Positions 14,601-26,719 of a stretch of 64,000 bases of DNA are shown here, in pieces. Each line of letters starts with the position of its first letter. Position 1 is the stretch's first letter. The notes beneath the pieces are model-generated. The model was not told the origin of the DNA. It was given only the letters and a program-made list of their open reading frames with translations, and searched no databases. Origin of the DNA: Daphnia carinata (taxonomy: Eukaryota > Arthropoda > Branchiopoda > Diplostraca > Daphniidae); assembly GCF_022539665.2 (NCBI RefSeq), contig NC_081335.1, positions 248,001-312,000 on the forward strand, written 5' to 3'. Position numbers and translations under genes: made by a program.

Positions 14601-16657
14601 ATCGTCTACGTCAATGAACATTTCAGCAGAACTCTTCATCATTCCATTTGTCGGGCTTTATTCAACACCGATAGGCAACTGTTTACTGTCCTATTGGCTT
14701 TTGCAGCCCTTCGTTCCAAGGTAGGCACGAGATATGCATGTATTGATACGATATTAACACGTTCTACACAATACCACGTTATAGGGCAATGTCCAGCAAG
14801 AAACGATTGATCGACTGTACGCGGAGACGCCATTGCCTCCAAGTCATTGGATTGGGCCATCTTGGATTGACGGCAAAACTTGGCAACATATTATGGAATT
14901 GAGCCAAACCATTGAAAGGTATTTCAAAGAGGTGGATTCTTCGTGTTGCATGTCATTGTCTGGGTTGAATAGGTTGAAAGAACTGCCTCAGCATATGGAA
15001 TGCAATGCTCAAAAATGGGAGGAGTTCTGCCTTCCATCAAATCTAGCCAGAACCTTACCTTCCCCTTGGAACCAGCTAGAGCCTTTGGAACAGCTTCTTA
15101 TCATCAAGCATTTAAAACCGGACTCTTTCGCGGCTTCAGTTAATGTAACGTAGACCGTACTTTCGAAAACTTTCAAACCCAGATTTATGTATATTATTAT
15201 TGCGCAGACTTTTATCAAAGCCATTTTGGGACCCAATTATTCGGAAAATATTATCAACGACATTCAAGGGGCTTACGAAGAATCAACATCCACCGTACCG
15301 GTACTGTGCTTTGTGGCAGGAAACATTGATCCTTGTCAAAGCATTTCATCTTTGTGTGAAAAGAAATTAGATAATCGCAACAGAATCAAGTCGTTCACAT
15401 TAGGGCGGGGATCGGTAAAATAAGACTTGAAACAAAAAACTTAATTTTAGTTTGAAAACGAAATTTGAGAATTGTCGTTGCTTTTGATGGACAGGATCGA
15501 ACTGTTTACAATCTAGTACGCAGATGTGCTGATGAAGGTAACTGGGCCGTTATACAAAACATCCATTTGTATCCGGATCTTGTGGATGAAATTGTGGATC
15601 AACTGCGACTGGAACAAAAGGACTTTGGGAACGAATTCCGCCTCTGGTTGATTGGCTACGCCTCATCGCACTATTCACCAATGGCATTACAGTTTTGTAT
15701 GTAACTTTTATAACATTCGCCATGTCTAATATTAATTATTTCGCCAATGTCTTTTTTGTATTAGGTGTCAAAACTGTTTGCGAATCGCCGTCTTGTTTCC
15801 GAGACGGCCTCCTGGAAATCCTTCGCCTCGATTTCGTCCACGATTTCTCAAGCGCGCGGGCATCATCTGCGGAATCGAGTTTCCAGTCAGCCAATCCGTC
15901 CCAGTTGGAGAAGGAAAACGTCATATTCCGCAGTGAACCCTGGCGACGGATTTCACTTGCGCTGTTTTGTTTCCATGCTTTGCTATTGGAAAGGACTCGC
16001 TACTCGACATTAGGTTTTGCTGGCCTTGTTGAGTTTACGTATTATGATTTGAAATCAGCCTTGATTCTCGTCAAAGTATGTACCATTACATCGTATCGAC
16101 GCCTGTAAATTTGGTAAGCATTCTTTATTGCGCGTTTACAGGACTCTATGCTATCAGCTAGAGATATCTCTTTGGCCTCACTTCGTTCGTTGGTAGTTGA
16201 TTGCGTGTACCGTGCTCAATTGACTATCGAGAACGATGTCGCCATCTTGCGTCGTTTCATTGACCATCTTTTAAGTTCAAACATCCTGCAAGCAGACAGG
16301 TATTAAATTCATGAAATGCAGTCTGTCGAGCTAGTTTTAAATTTCGTTTTGGTTTTCTTTAAAATTAATTTAGGTTAATTGTTACACTGTGTGGAAAGTT
16401 GTCCATTCCTTTTACAAATAACACACGAATGCTTATGGAATCCATTCAATCCTTACCCAGAGATTTGCAACCGGAAGCTGTCGGTTTGTCAAGGGACTTG
16501 GTGAAGCAATGTCACACCGAGGAATCCGTGGACGTAAGTATAGTTTGCTCATCTTTCTGATTACACCCTTGTTTGTGGTAGGTATTGGACTGAAGTTTAT
16601 GTCGTTTTACAGCTTCTCAGAAAGTTGAATTGCTGCTCCGCAACATCTGATCGTTAG
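2611..16657 (+). CDS. Axonemal-type dynein heavy chain (inner-arm, DNAH3/7/12-like), C-terminally short
   Basis: Dozens of short exons, separated by introns mostly of about 50-80 bp, read in order as linker, AAA1-AAA4, stalk with microtubule-binding domain, AAA5 and AAA6. Diagnostic stretches are GLQGVGKTET (AAA1), RRRKGVFG-like RRRKGVYGPALGRR (AAA3), YDKDNIP and ACEGLCRWVRAMEVYD (stalk), and the AEKLIGGLGGE and WNLAGLPSD blocks. The wording fits the single-headed inner-arm group (DNAH3/7/12), including Arg instead of Lys in the AAA4 P-loop, which is normal for that group. Exons from about 3064 onward are firm. Open stretches at 2613-2837 and 2903-3060 may be N-terminal exons, but their joins are unresolved. 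The AAA1 Walker B reads FDDID where relatives have FDEFN. The last exon (16613-16657) ends in TAG soon after AAA6, and nothing like the roughly 300-residue C-terminal domain follows before the ABHD gene. The likely site of action is the ciliary axoneme, perhaps sensory cilia; this is inferred. Confidence 0.88.
7493..7722 (+). other. Dynein AAA1 nucleotide site (Walker A and altered Walker B)
   Basis: Walker A, GLQGVGKT, is at 7493-7516 and is intact (Lys at 7511-7513, Thr at 7514-7516). After one intron, Walker B reads SCFDDIDQ with CFDDIDQ at 7702-7722. Family members read CFDEFNR here, so the catalytic Glu is replaced by Asp. The frame then passes a likely 46-bp intron (7869-7914) and rejoins as IKHRELLPDSFRSLFR, matching the RTELPDNLKALFR segment of relatives. 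AAA1 is the main ATPase of dyneins, so the E-to-D change could slow hydrolysis; that effect is inferred. Confidence 0.8.
8585..11025 (+). other. Dynein AAA2, AAA3 and AAA4 P-loops
   Basis: AAA2 has GATLAGKST at 8585-8611 and a Walker B-like WLVLDGHVHSELV near 8826. AAA3 has GPASVGKS at 9738-9761 with CVLFVDDL about 60 residues later, so its ATP site looks complete. AAA4 has GDAGRGRRS at 10999-11025 with Arg replacing Lys; related inner-arm dyneins carry GSGRQS at the same place, so this is a family trait and not new decay. AAA2 is shorter than usual between its P-loop and Walker B. Confidence 0.8.
11788..13110 (+). other. Dynein stalk coiled coils and microtubule-binding domain
   Basis: The first coiled-coil arm starts with AYLELLSNF near 11806 and includes the ADESLANEAAAAAQAIKDE segment. 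The microtubule-binding domain follows with KSMRHPPSIVKLV (exon ending 12245), the MEAVCVMKQ exon at 12309-12499 and ACEGLCRWVRAMEVYD. The return arm ends with KLIGGLGGEQENW near 12950. All landmarks of the stalk are present and in frame, so microtubule binding is probably retained although the C-terminal domain is missing. Confidence 0.85.
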
Positions 16658-16989
16658 AAACCGGAATGTCCCGGAAAAAGGCCGTACCGTTCCTGGGTCA
16701 TCTTTTCCAGGTTTTGCTTTTTAACGAATTTATTTGCATAACCTTTGCTAACTACGTAATGTTTTCTATTATTTAAAAGCAATTTATTATCTTCTTTATC
16801 TTCGCGTATACAACACGAATAACAAAAACAAAGGAAAAAGATAGCACAAAGTGTTGTTGAAGGTAGCACCTTATACTCTTGTGAGTTCACTTCTTGAAAG
16901 TGAACACATTAGAACTGCATTTACTCATGTTTGGTATGCAAAATTAGCTCTCAATATATAATTCTTTTTATATCCATTTTGTATGGATT
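16658..16989. other. Spacer between convergent dynein and ABHD genes
   Basis: About 330 bp between two stop codons. I see no coding exon that could restore a dynein C-terminal domain; the region is AT-rich and presumably holds both 3' UTRs. Confidence 0.6.
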
Positions 16990-18812
16990 TCAAGGGCTTT
17001 CAACTATTTCGGTTGCTTGCATCACTCCTAAAACGGTATGACTAATTTCCGTTTGCAACTCGTGCACCCGTTCTTCAGCTATAGTAGGTTTCTCTTCAAC
17101 CGTTACATTCGTTGCAACGGACAAACTATCCGCTGAATCGCAGGCTGCCAATACAAGGCGATGAAACTCATCCTTTTTGTCTGAATATACGTGATGGCCG
17201 GCACCACTAATAACCTAAAACGAATAATTCATTTTTACACAGAGAGTCACAACAGACGACAAACAAGAAAAAACAACAATCTACTTACGTGCATTTCAAC
17301 CGACGACTCTTTTCTGTTTTCTTTAATAATTTGCCCAGGATGTCTATCGACCCACGACCTCGCTCCATAGATAAATGTCAAAGGAACATCTGATCTCAGA
17401 GCCGAGATTCGATGCAGCATGGGGTATTTGGCCCATCCAAAACTAACCATCTTAACATTGAACAAACAGAATGCAAGGTTAGTTTCGAATCCAAACAAAA
17501 AACCTATAGGAAGTGCCGCTAGTGTATAGATAACACACATGCTTACCATAGCATGAAAGCACGCTTCCCCTCTAAAACGAGAATGGGGAGGAAAAAAGGA
17601 AACAAAACTTGTAAGTAAAATCATTATCTTTGATTATTGAGAGACTTACGTTGGATTTTGTGCATTGCAATGATAAATGTATTCCGAAATGGCTACATCG
17701 GCATCCTCGACCGCTTCGGCATATTTTCGGATTAAGTCGGAGCGAGCACGCTGCACTATACGAGGTCCTAAAGATCGGTGCGGAGACGAGGGTCATTATT
17801 GATTTTACCAACTGGCCAATCGTAAAGTTTAGGGCGAAACATGTCAGGATGGCAAACCTAGAGGTCCTGACACCCGGAGTAGCCAAAGTGGGTTGAAAGG
17901 TTGAAGTAGATATGCGATTCCCTTTACCCAAAGGGGGAACTGAATACGGGCATTGGCATCAGTGCCCGACGGCCGATCAGGAAATCCCCATGGGTCGGCC
18001 AGGATAACGTGCGAAACACGGTCTGGCTGTTGTAGAGCGTAGGCAGAGGCAAGGAAGCCTCCCATACTGCATCAAAATTTAACAGTTTGGCAGTGCAGCA
18101 AACAATTATGAATAACTTTTTCTGAGTATTTTACCTATGGCCAAGTAAGACAAATTTTTCTAGCCCAACTTGCTTTCTCCATTCCTCAATTGATTTTACC
18201 ATTTGGGATTCAGCTTCTAAGGCATTACTACTGAAATTTGGTCTGCTGCTAGAGCCAAAACCTAAAACAAACAGAAAAGCTGTTTAATCTAAAAAAAATA
18301 ACAAGCAATAAAAAAACTGAGTACCCAAAAGGTCCATGGCATATACAGGCCTATTCCGTGCAAGAGTATCAAAGTTAAGACACCACAATGCAACACCCGA
18401 GGCAAAGCCATGAAGCAAAACTAATGGTGTTTTTTCTGCATTCTTGTTTAGCACCAATGTCCATATCTTGTTCTCAACACCTCCAACACACTTGCCAACA
18501 TTGACATACTTTGCCTCATATGGTGTCTTGATTACTGATGATATAATAATTAAAAAGGAGCTTCAAAACAAACTAAAATAGAAAGCTTACCTTTAAGAAT
18601 CCTTCGTTCTGCTATCTGAAGGAGAGACATTGATGTAGGACACCACTGTATGAAATTGCTTGGGCTCCACCAACTTTCATAGGTCATGAAAAGTAATGAA
18701 CAATTGCTAAATAAACTTTAGCTAACACATGTATATAGAAATTATACCTCTTTTCAATTTGTGATACAGTCCCAGGAGAAACCTGATTAATCACTGACTG
18801 ATCTATTTCCAT
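16990..18812 (-). CDS. Alpha/beta-hydrolase of the ABHD4/ABHD5 family
   Basis: The start ATG is at 18812 ([14 protein letters not shown]) and the stop at 16990. Seven or so exons are joined by short introns. Family landmarks in order: [26 protein letters not shown], the [18 protein letters not shown] block, the nucleophile elbow LLGHSMGG formed across an intron at about 18065-18135, then [24 protein letters not shown] and the His motif GAGHHVYSD. The nucleophile is Ser, as in ABHD4 (N-acyl phospholipid lipase), and not the Asn that makes vertebrate ABHD5/CGI-58 a pseudo-lipase coactivator. The HxxxxD acyltransferase-like motif (HHVYSD) is kept. A lipid-metabolism role at lipid droplets or membranes is inferred. 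About 35 extra C-terminal residues follow the family core. The gene converges on the dynein gene and is divergent from ILF2. Confidence 0.93.
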
Positions 18813-19643
18813 TGCACTTTTACTAAACTAATCCCACCAGAAAAAGAAAGTTATGTAATAGGATGACACAGCTTCTTCTTCCACTTAAATCGAAACGAAC
18901 ATAATACGATTATATGCGCCAAAACTTTTTAAAATTTTATATAGCAACTAATGTCATTAACGACTGATTAACTGTGAACCGGATCTCAGCGAAACGCAAA
19001 GCTTCACAGAAGAAGAAACGAGACTATACGTGAATAATCAACTTGTCTAATATTTAATAATATTTCTGTATGACGTAATTCTGTTAATCAGTGAACCGCC
19101 ATTGGACGCAAGGCCCATTACGACGTATAGTAAAACTATAGACGTCGTCTGCTAGAAATATTGCTGCGTAAGCGTGACTTGGGAATATAAACAAATCTTT
19201 TGCTTTTGAATTTAAACGAATAAACGCCGTTTTGAACTAGATGGCACCGTTGTACTCTTGCCTAGAAGCCATTTCGAAGAAGTTTTAAAATTCAAATAAA
19301 AAACTCGGTTATTATGCAGCTTTTTAATCTTAATATTTGATTAAAGTTAAAATGTGTAGAAAGATTTTTTTTCTTTCATTTTAATTAAATGGCCTTCAGC
19401 TGTGGGCTGGCCAAGCCTATGGGAAAATGCCTACCGTGTGATGTCTGCTTGACTTGGTAGTTGGTACTCGTGCTTCGTCAGCAGTCATTGTTTGTTGTTA
19501 ACTTGTTAGTAGTCTATTCGCTATTGATTTCCTGGTAAAACGGATAGTAACCCACCTGAGTTCAATTAATGAGCGTGTTATCCTGTTGCGTAGTGCTTTC
19601 TACCTAACTATTTCAAACTTTAACAGTTTAATTCAAAAGAACA
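18813..19643. promoter_or_regulatory. Intergenic region between divergent ABHD and ILF2 genes
   Basis: About 830 bp separate two start codons that point away from each other, so both promoters must lie here. A TGACGTAA motif at 19071-19078 resembles a CRE/ATF site. No TATA box is obvious for ILF2. The stretch contains no ORF of note. Confidence 0.5.
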
Positions 19644-21311
<1,668 letters not shown>

Positions 21312-21416
21312 ACTTTTTGACATTTCTTTGTATTGACTTTTTGTGTGAACAACAATGACTAGTTTGGTTCAGTTAGTGACTAGAGAACTTGCTTTTTGTG
21401 TGTGCAAAATTGTGAG

Positions 21417-22631
21417 TTAAACACAAGGGTTATCGTCACCAGTGAGATCGATAGAATCGCAATTAATGGTATCTGTGCCTTCTAGAACAGGAATTCGGAA
21501 GAGCTGTCCAGCGGGCATGCAGATGCATAACTTATACTCGGCCACTTTCGTTGAGTTGTGATCTTCAAGTCGCCCAGTAAGGGACATGGTGTCCACATCC
21601 ATTATTACACCGTCAGCGCCATTAAGTATAACACTTCCATTGATACTTCGCAACAAGAGATCTTGGTCTGCTCTGAATAACACCTCCCGGCCGCGAATCT
21701 TCATTCCTTCTTTACCTTTCGCTCGGATGGCTTTCTCTGATCGTATGAGTAAAGAACCTTCGAGCTTGCTAGCGATTCTGTTGGCTGTTGCCTTCTTGAT
21801 ATGTAAGTTGAGGACACCTTCAGGCAAACCAAAATTGGGAAACGTGGTAGAGAATGCGTTGGTTTTTGGTGTTGTTTTAGGTTCGAATATCTCGAAGCTG
21901 TCGACTTTCTGAAATTCCACTTTATCCTGGGTGATGCTGATCTCTGGTTCCAAATCATCTAATACCTGTAAATTTCAAATTATTATTGAGTTTCCTGTTG
22001 AAGTAATACTAGTTACCTTGAGAGTGATATCAGATCCTTGGCTGCTTACAGTTACTGGGCTTTCATTAAAACCACTGAATTTTCCATCAAGTTTAATAAG
22101 CTTATTCATTTCTAACTCCCCAAAAAACTTTATGAGATTCGCAGAAGGAACAACCTCAATGTTCTCCATTGATTTTGTTAAACGAAGAACACTGTAGAGT
22201 AAAAACTTTTACAGAGAACTTCAGCTATGATATACTGGTACTTTATGTACCTGAAAATGGTTACAGTAAGAAAAAAATTTGCCAATGCTACAACACACAA
22301 AGCAAACACCAGGGCCCAAAATGCATAACCTGGATAATTTGATTTAGATGACTTGTAAAATAAAATGTTGTAAAACTAATGAACCTCTTGGCTGATTTTT
22401 TGCTTTCTTAGTCTTTGCACTATCTTTGGTGGCAGAGTCCTCCAATAAAAGAGTATCTGGTCTAAAAAAAAACAAACAAAATTTTCAAGGTCTACATAAA
22501 ATTTTCCTCGTCCCTTGTTAGATATCGTACGCAGTGGTTAATGTTGAACGATTGACGTTTCGCTTCACCAAAGCCTTTTCAGCCCTAGATAGGGTGGAAG
22601 TCTGTGAGGGCACTCCATTATTGCAGTCCAT
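21417..22631 (-). CDS. SGCB: Beta-sarcoglycan
   Basis: The start is at 22631 (MDCNNGVPSQTS). A Lys/Arg-rich cytosolic segment (RAEKALVKRNVNRS) resembles the REKAVERRSVN segment of beta-sarcoglycan. The next exons give one transmembrane helix (FWALVFALCVVALANFFL, near 22325-22270) and a long extracellular beta-rich domain: NLIKFFGELEMNKLIKLDG, LPEGVLNLHIKKATANRI and KIRGREVLFRADQDLLL. It ends with the cysteine cluster YKLCICMPAG and DNPCV, matching YKLCMC and SDNPCG of vertebrate beta-sarcoglycan; delta and gamma forms end differently. It is a type II membrane protein of the dystrophin-glycoprotein complex at the muscle sarcolemma. Five exons with short introns. Its first exon lies about 150 bp from the start of the GTSF1-like copy on the other strand. 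Confidence 0.92.
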
Positions 22632-22853
22632 AGCTCAGCAAGTTTATAAAGAAAAAAATGTAGCAAAAACCTTATTTTTAACAAAATCAACAAGACAAGC
22701 CTCAATAGTTCAAGTAACTCTGTCCTACACTTTGGATGGCTGATGCGAGCTGATTATGTTTTGTTGAAAAACCTAGCAGACGAACGACAGCTTCATTGCC
22801 TGTGGAAGTTTATCGCGTCAACTGTCCATTTGATCCTGCTCACGTCATTGAGA

Positions 22854-23494
22854 GGTAGCCGGTGAAATAGGACTGAAACGAAATAGGACTGGAGAAATAG
22901 GACTGAAAATTTCCAGTCCTATTTCTACCGGAGAAATAGGACTGGGAGAAATAGGACTGACTTTTTAAAACTTTTAGGACAGTCCTATTTCTCCATGCCA
23001 GCAGTCCTATTTCTCCTCGGCATCAGTCCTATTTCTCCTTAGAAATAGTCCTATTTATTTTATTTTGTTTTGTTCCAATAGGAACGATATGCCTCCAATC
23101 CTGTAGGCAACATGTTGCGTAAGAGCGTCGGCTTATATCCATTTCTCTTTGTAAAAAGCCGATGGTGTTAACTCATAACTTAAATGGTTCACCAAACATT
23201 TATCTTTTATCCTATTTTAATTTAAATTCCAGGGGACCATTAAATATGTTATATCTAATATAGTTCATTTAATAAAATACTACAACGGCCACACCAGAAA
23301 TATTTATTAAATTTTTCTTACTTTTTAGTGCATAAATAACTTTCCCAGTTGCACTCATGTTGTACTTGCTCATACAACTATCAGCAACGAATAACAAGCA
23401 AGTCTTACCATATCGGTAGCGCTCTAACCTTTGACACGTGTAGTCCTATGTTCGATTCTCCGTGGTTACATTTCTTCTGAGGTTTTTAATAATT
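22854..23494 (+). repeat. Left terminal inverted repeat of the MULE
   Basis: It begins GTAGCCGGTGAAATAGGACT and pairs with 26086-26719. Positions 22862-23055 hold about ten copies of the core GAAATAGGACT or its reverse AGTCCTATTTC, separated by 1-15 bp and in both orientations. Such arrays are plausible transposase-binding sites. The remaining 430 bp has no ORF. Confidence 0.9.
23406..23469 (+). repeat. tRNA-like segment at the inner end of the left MULE arm
   Basis: It has an A-box-like ATCGGTAGCGC, an anticodon-like loop TTGACAC (GAC) and a B-box-like TGTTCGATTC followed by TCCGTGG. The acceptor and T stems do not close properly, so this is a degenerate tRNA-derived sequence, not a working gene. 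Its mirror copy lies at 26109-26172 in the other arm. Confidence 0.5.
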
Positions 23495-23592
23495 ATTCTA
23501 TGAAAGAATTTTTGGGAGAGAACAATTACTGGTGTTTAGGGTAATACTTCTGAAATGGCAAATAATGGTAGTTCTGACTTCCCAATTTTCAC

Positions 23593-24506
23593 ATGCGGTT
23601 TCAGCATTTCAGCCAGTCAGTATTTAGATCTTCATGGTGTAGGTTGTCGACGGTGCTTCGTATGTGCCGTGAATGTGCTGTGAATGTGCTAATCATCTGT
23701 TGTTCGTGTCCAGCGGCCTGCCCAGTTCCTGCCCAGCTGCGGATTGTTTCTAAGGAGTCGCAAACCGTAAGTACATTTTCTATTTCACTAGTGCTGGGCC
23801 GTACCCGGACACATTGTATCAGGCTCGGAACGGATAGGCAACGGTTCGAGTGCTGGCATTGTTAATTTAAGTGTAAGGGCATTGAGACTTGTCACCTCAA
23901 TGGGCACAGGTATCGGGATTGGTTTCACAGTGTCGTCGTGAAACCAATTGTCTGACCCAGGTCAGTGGACCTTCAGTTAAATAGATATCTTAGTCGGGAC
24001 GTAGGCCGACTAGGATTAGAAATATTTACGATAGTTATTTAATTACATCTGCAAATTATGGGTATGCTACCTAACTATACTTCACGTCACTTAATGCTTT
24101 TACTTTTTTTATTGTGTTTCAACTACTTATGTTTTACTAATTTTTTTTTCTTCTTTTTCTTCTTTGTAGGTTTTGCGTGGCAATTTTTTTACAGTTTACT
24201 CAGGCCGGTTTAACGTTTTTTTATTTCTTAAGTTCTTTTTTTGCCTTTTTCATTAATTTTATTTTTCTTTTTTCATAGGGAGCTCTGATCAACGAATTCT
24301 TAAACCGTTCTTCCGGACAATTGAAAGCTTTTGCTTTCTCTTATCACTCGTTTGGTAAATGGTTGGAAGGATTTAAACATGCAAGGTAAATTCATTTATA
24401 GTTATATGGAGTACATTGGTATAATTATTGCAATTTTATTTTTTTTAGAACAATCATCTTCTCGGGAATTGTGGCCACGAACCAAAACCATCAATCGGCA
24501 CATTAG
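23593..24506 (+). CDS. Second spliced ORF carried by the MULE, unknown function
   Basis: Three exons join in frame: 23593-23766 (58 codons, donor GTAAGT), 24279-24385 (donor GTAAAT) and 24449-24506 with a TAG stop, giving about 112 residues. Exon 1 starts MRFQHFSQSVFRSSWC and is Cys-rich (CRECAVNVLIICCSC). Exon 2 gives GALINEFLNRSSGQLKAF and FSYHSFGKWLEGFKHA, which looks like real helical protein. I do not recognise it. It is on the strand opposite the transposase, like the accessory gene of some Mutator elements, but it could also be a captured host fragment. The first intron (512 bp) contains three successive hairpins. Confidence 0.4.
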
Positions 24507-24672
24507 TTGTCGCTTGCACAACAAGTATTATCGTAATAATTCAAGCATAATGTATTACATTACATATTACATTAAAATAAAAAAGTCAATTGAGATTATG
24601 TAAGTTTATTTATAAAGTATGTTAATTTGTAAACATTCGTCAAATAAAATACATGTTACAAACAAACAAATG

Positions 24673-25690
24673 TTATTCAATTATAGACATATCTAGTTCA
24701 TCATTAATATTATTTATAGCAACATTAAGGGCATGTGAGAAAACAATAGCGGGAAAAGATGATCTAAGCTCTAAAACTATTTCTTCTAGTAGATCCATTG
24801 TAGATAGCTGCAAAAACAATGATTAGTTATAGGGAAACTTTTTTTTCTTGTAAATTTAGAAAACATACCTCATTATTTTGATAGCGCGCCCAAAGCTGGA
24901 ACAGTACGGAATTCTTAAGTTGGGTCTCTTTCTTCCGGTGAGCCCTTATTTTGTCATGGCAGAGTAGCGTGCTAGTAAGGGAAACTTCTTCGGCCAGTTT
25001 CCGCAATACCATTGTCATCTTGTAGAATTTTAAATTAGATCCGCCTGCCAACTACAAACATTTTTTTTATTAATTATTCATTACATATTATTGTTCAAAT
25101 TTAAATTACCTTGTTCCATTGGTGGTGCATTCCTTCGCAGTCGTTATTGGTACGCGTTAAGATGTTGAAGCATGACCAGTTCTCAGGAGTCCAGAACTTG
25201 CCCCGAATCCAATTCCGCTCCATATAATCCATGAGTGCTGAAAGTTCGCTAGGTGCTGAGCTCTTCAACGCGTCAAACACACCAGGAAGTTCACAAATGT
25301 TATTTATGACAATTAAATATAACATTTGTGTGCTATTTACCTGGAAGATATGCAAGGCATAGCAGGCGAAACACAAAGTCTCGCACTGGATTCGGTCCCT
25401 TGTTGTTGTAGAGGGTGGAAAGGTGAAGATCCCGGACCTTTTTCAGAACGGCTTGGCACCAGTGGAAATTGCAGCCAAAGTGCTGGCAATCCACAAAGTG
25501 CCTGCGGACAGCCGTAAATATAGCACGTTCGAAATCGGTCACGATCCGCTGGACTCTAGGAAGGGGGATTATATCCTATTACAATATAAAATTTATTATT
25601 TTTACATAACAAACTATTTGTAAATGAGATAGTATCTATACCTTTATCTTCTCGAAGACAGCGCTATAGTCGGCTGCTCTTCTCCTGGTC
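24673..25690 (-). CDS. MULE transposase (partial or decayed at its N terminus)
   Basis: Exons read on the minus strand: RRRAADYSAVFEKIK (about 25690-25641), a middle exon with RIVTDFERAIFTAVRRHF and HFGCNFHWCQAVLKKVRDL, then FVFRLLCLAYLPGK, then LMDYMERNWIRGKFWTPENW with RTNNDCEGMHHQWNKV (to about 25113), and C-terminal exons ending near 24673. TDFE with CxFHxxQA and the later RTNNxxEGxHxxxN block are the hallmarks of the MULE transposase domain. The second catalytic Asp (TDFE) and the final Glu (CEG) are visible. The N-terminal part with the first catalytic Asp and any FLYWCH or zinc-finger domain is not visible between 25700 and 26085, so this copy is probably incomplete. It would cut and move DNA flanked by the inverted repeats. 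Confidence 0.75.
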
Positions 25691-26085
25691 ATGCAAATCT
25701 CTTCTTTCTATTCGCCGCCGGCAACTATCTTCAACTTCCTCGGCTTTAGCACCCATAAATCTTCTTCATCAATTTTATTTCAAAGTCAATATAAATATTA
25801 ACTTAATCCTTTGGCATACGTCACTTGATGAGTAATGCTATGTCATGCTCGGCCATCCACTTCGGTGGTAGAATCCTCTTCTTGGTAAAGAAGTTGAGGA
25901 ATTGTTAAAATGTTAAATTACAAATAATTTATTTTTCGCCCATCTACCGTTATCTACCATCTCCTCTCTCATCCATTCTCTTGTATCTCAACAGTTCTTC
26001 TTGCTCCTGGTGAGGAACTAGCTTTCATACAGGCGAAGATTCATTAACATTCTTCTACTATTCATAGTAAACTTAACCGCAAATG

Positions 26086-26719
26086 TTATTAAAAACCTCA
26101 GAAGAAATGTAACCACGGAGAATCGAACATAGGACTACCCGTGTCAAAGGTTAGAGCGCTACCGATATGGTAAGACTTGATTGTTATTCGTTGCTGATAG
26201 TTGTATGAGCAAGTACAACATGAGTGCAACTGGAAAAGTTATTTATGCACTAAAAAGTAAGAAAAATTTAATAAATATTTCTGGTGTGGCCGTTGTAGTA
26301 TTTTATTAAATGAACTATATTAGATATAACATATTTAATGGTCCCCTCCAATTTAAATTAACATAGGATAAAAGATAAATGTTTGGTGAACCATTTAAGT
26401 TATGAGTTAACACCATCGGCTTTTTACAAAGAGAAATGGATATAAGCCGACGCTCTTACGCAATATGTTGCCTACAGGATTGGAGGCATATCGTTCCTAT
26501 TGGAACAAAATAAAATAAATAGGACTATTTCTAAGGAGAAATAGGACTGATGCCGAGGAGAAATAGGACTGCTGGCATGGAGAAATAGGACTGTCCTAAA
26601 AGTTTTAAAAAGTCAGTCCTATTTCTCCCAGTCCTATTTCTCCGGTAGAAATAGGACTGGAAATTTTCAGTCCTATTTCTCCAGTCCTATTTCGTTTCAG
26701 TCCTATTTCACCGCCAATC
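26086..26719 (-). repeat. Right terminal inverted repeat of the MULE
   Basis: Inverted copy of 22854-23494. Differences are few, for example in the run of T/A near 26345-26360 and a missing base near 26490. The outer end reads TTTCACCGCCAATC before the target copy, so the very last bases of the two arms match less well than the interior. Confidence 0.9.
26109..26172 (-). repeat. tRNA-like segment at the inner end of the right MULE arm
   Basis: Inverted partner of 23406-23469, with GAATCGAAC (B box reversed) and the AGCGCTACCGAT A-box-like end. Here the central part reads CGGGTAG where the left copy has CGTGTAG, so the anticodon-like stem pairs a little better. Confidence 0.45.

Noticed and set aside
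24140-24180. LTR retrotransposon polypurine or long T tracts as sign of an LTR element in the MULE
   Set aside because: No reverse transcriptase, integrase or direct long terminal repeats are present; the inverted arms and MULE domain explain the element.
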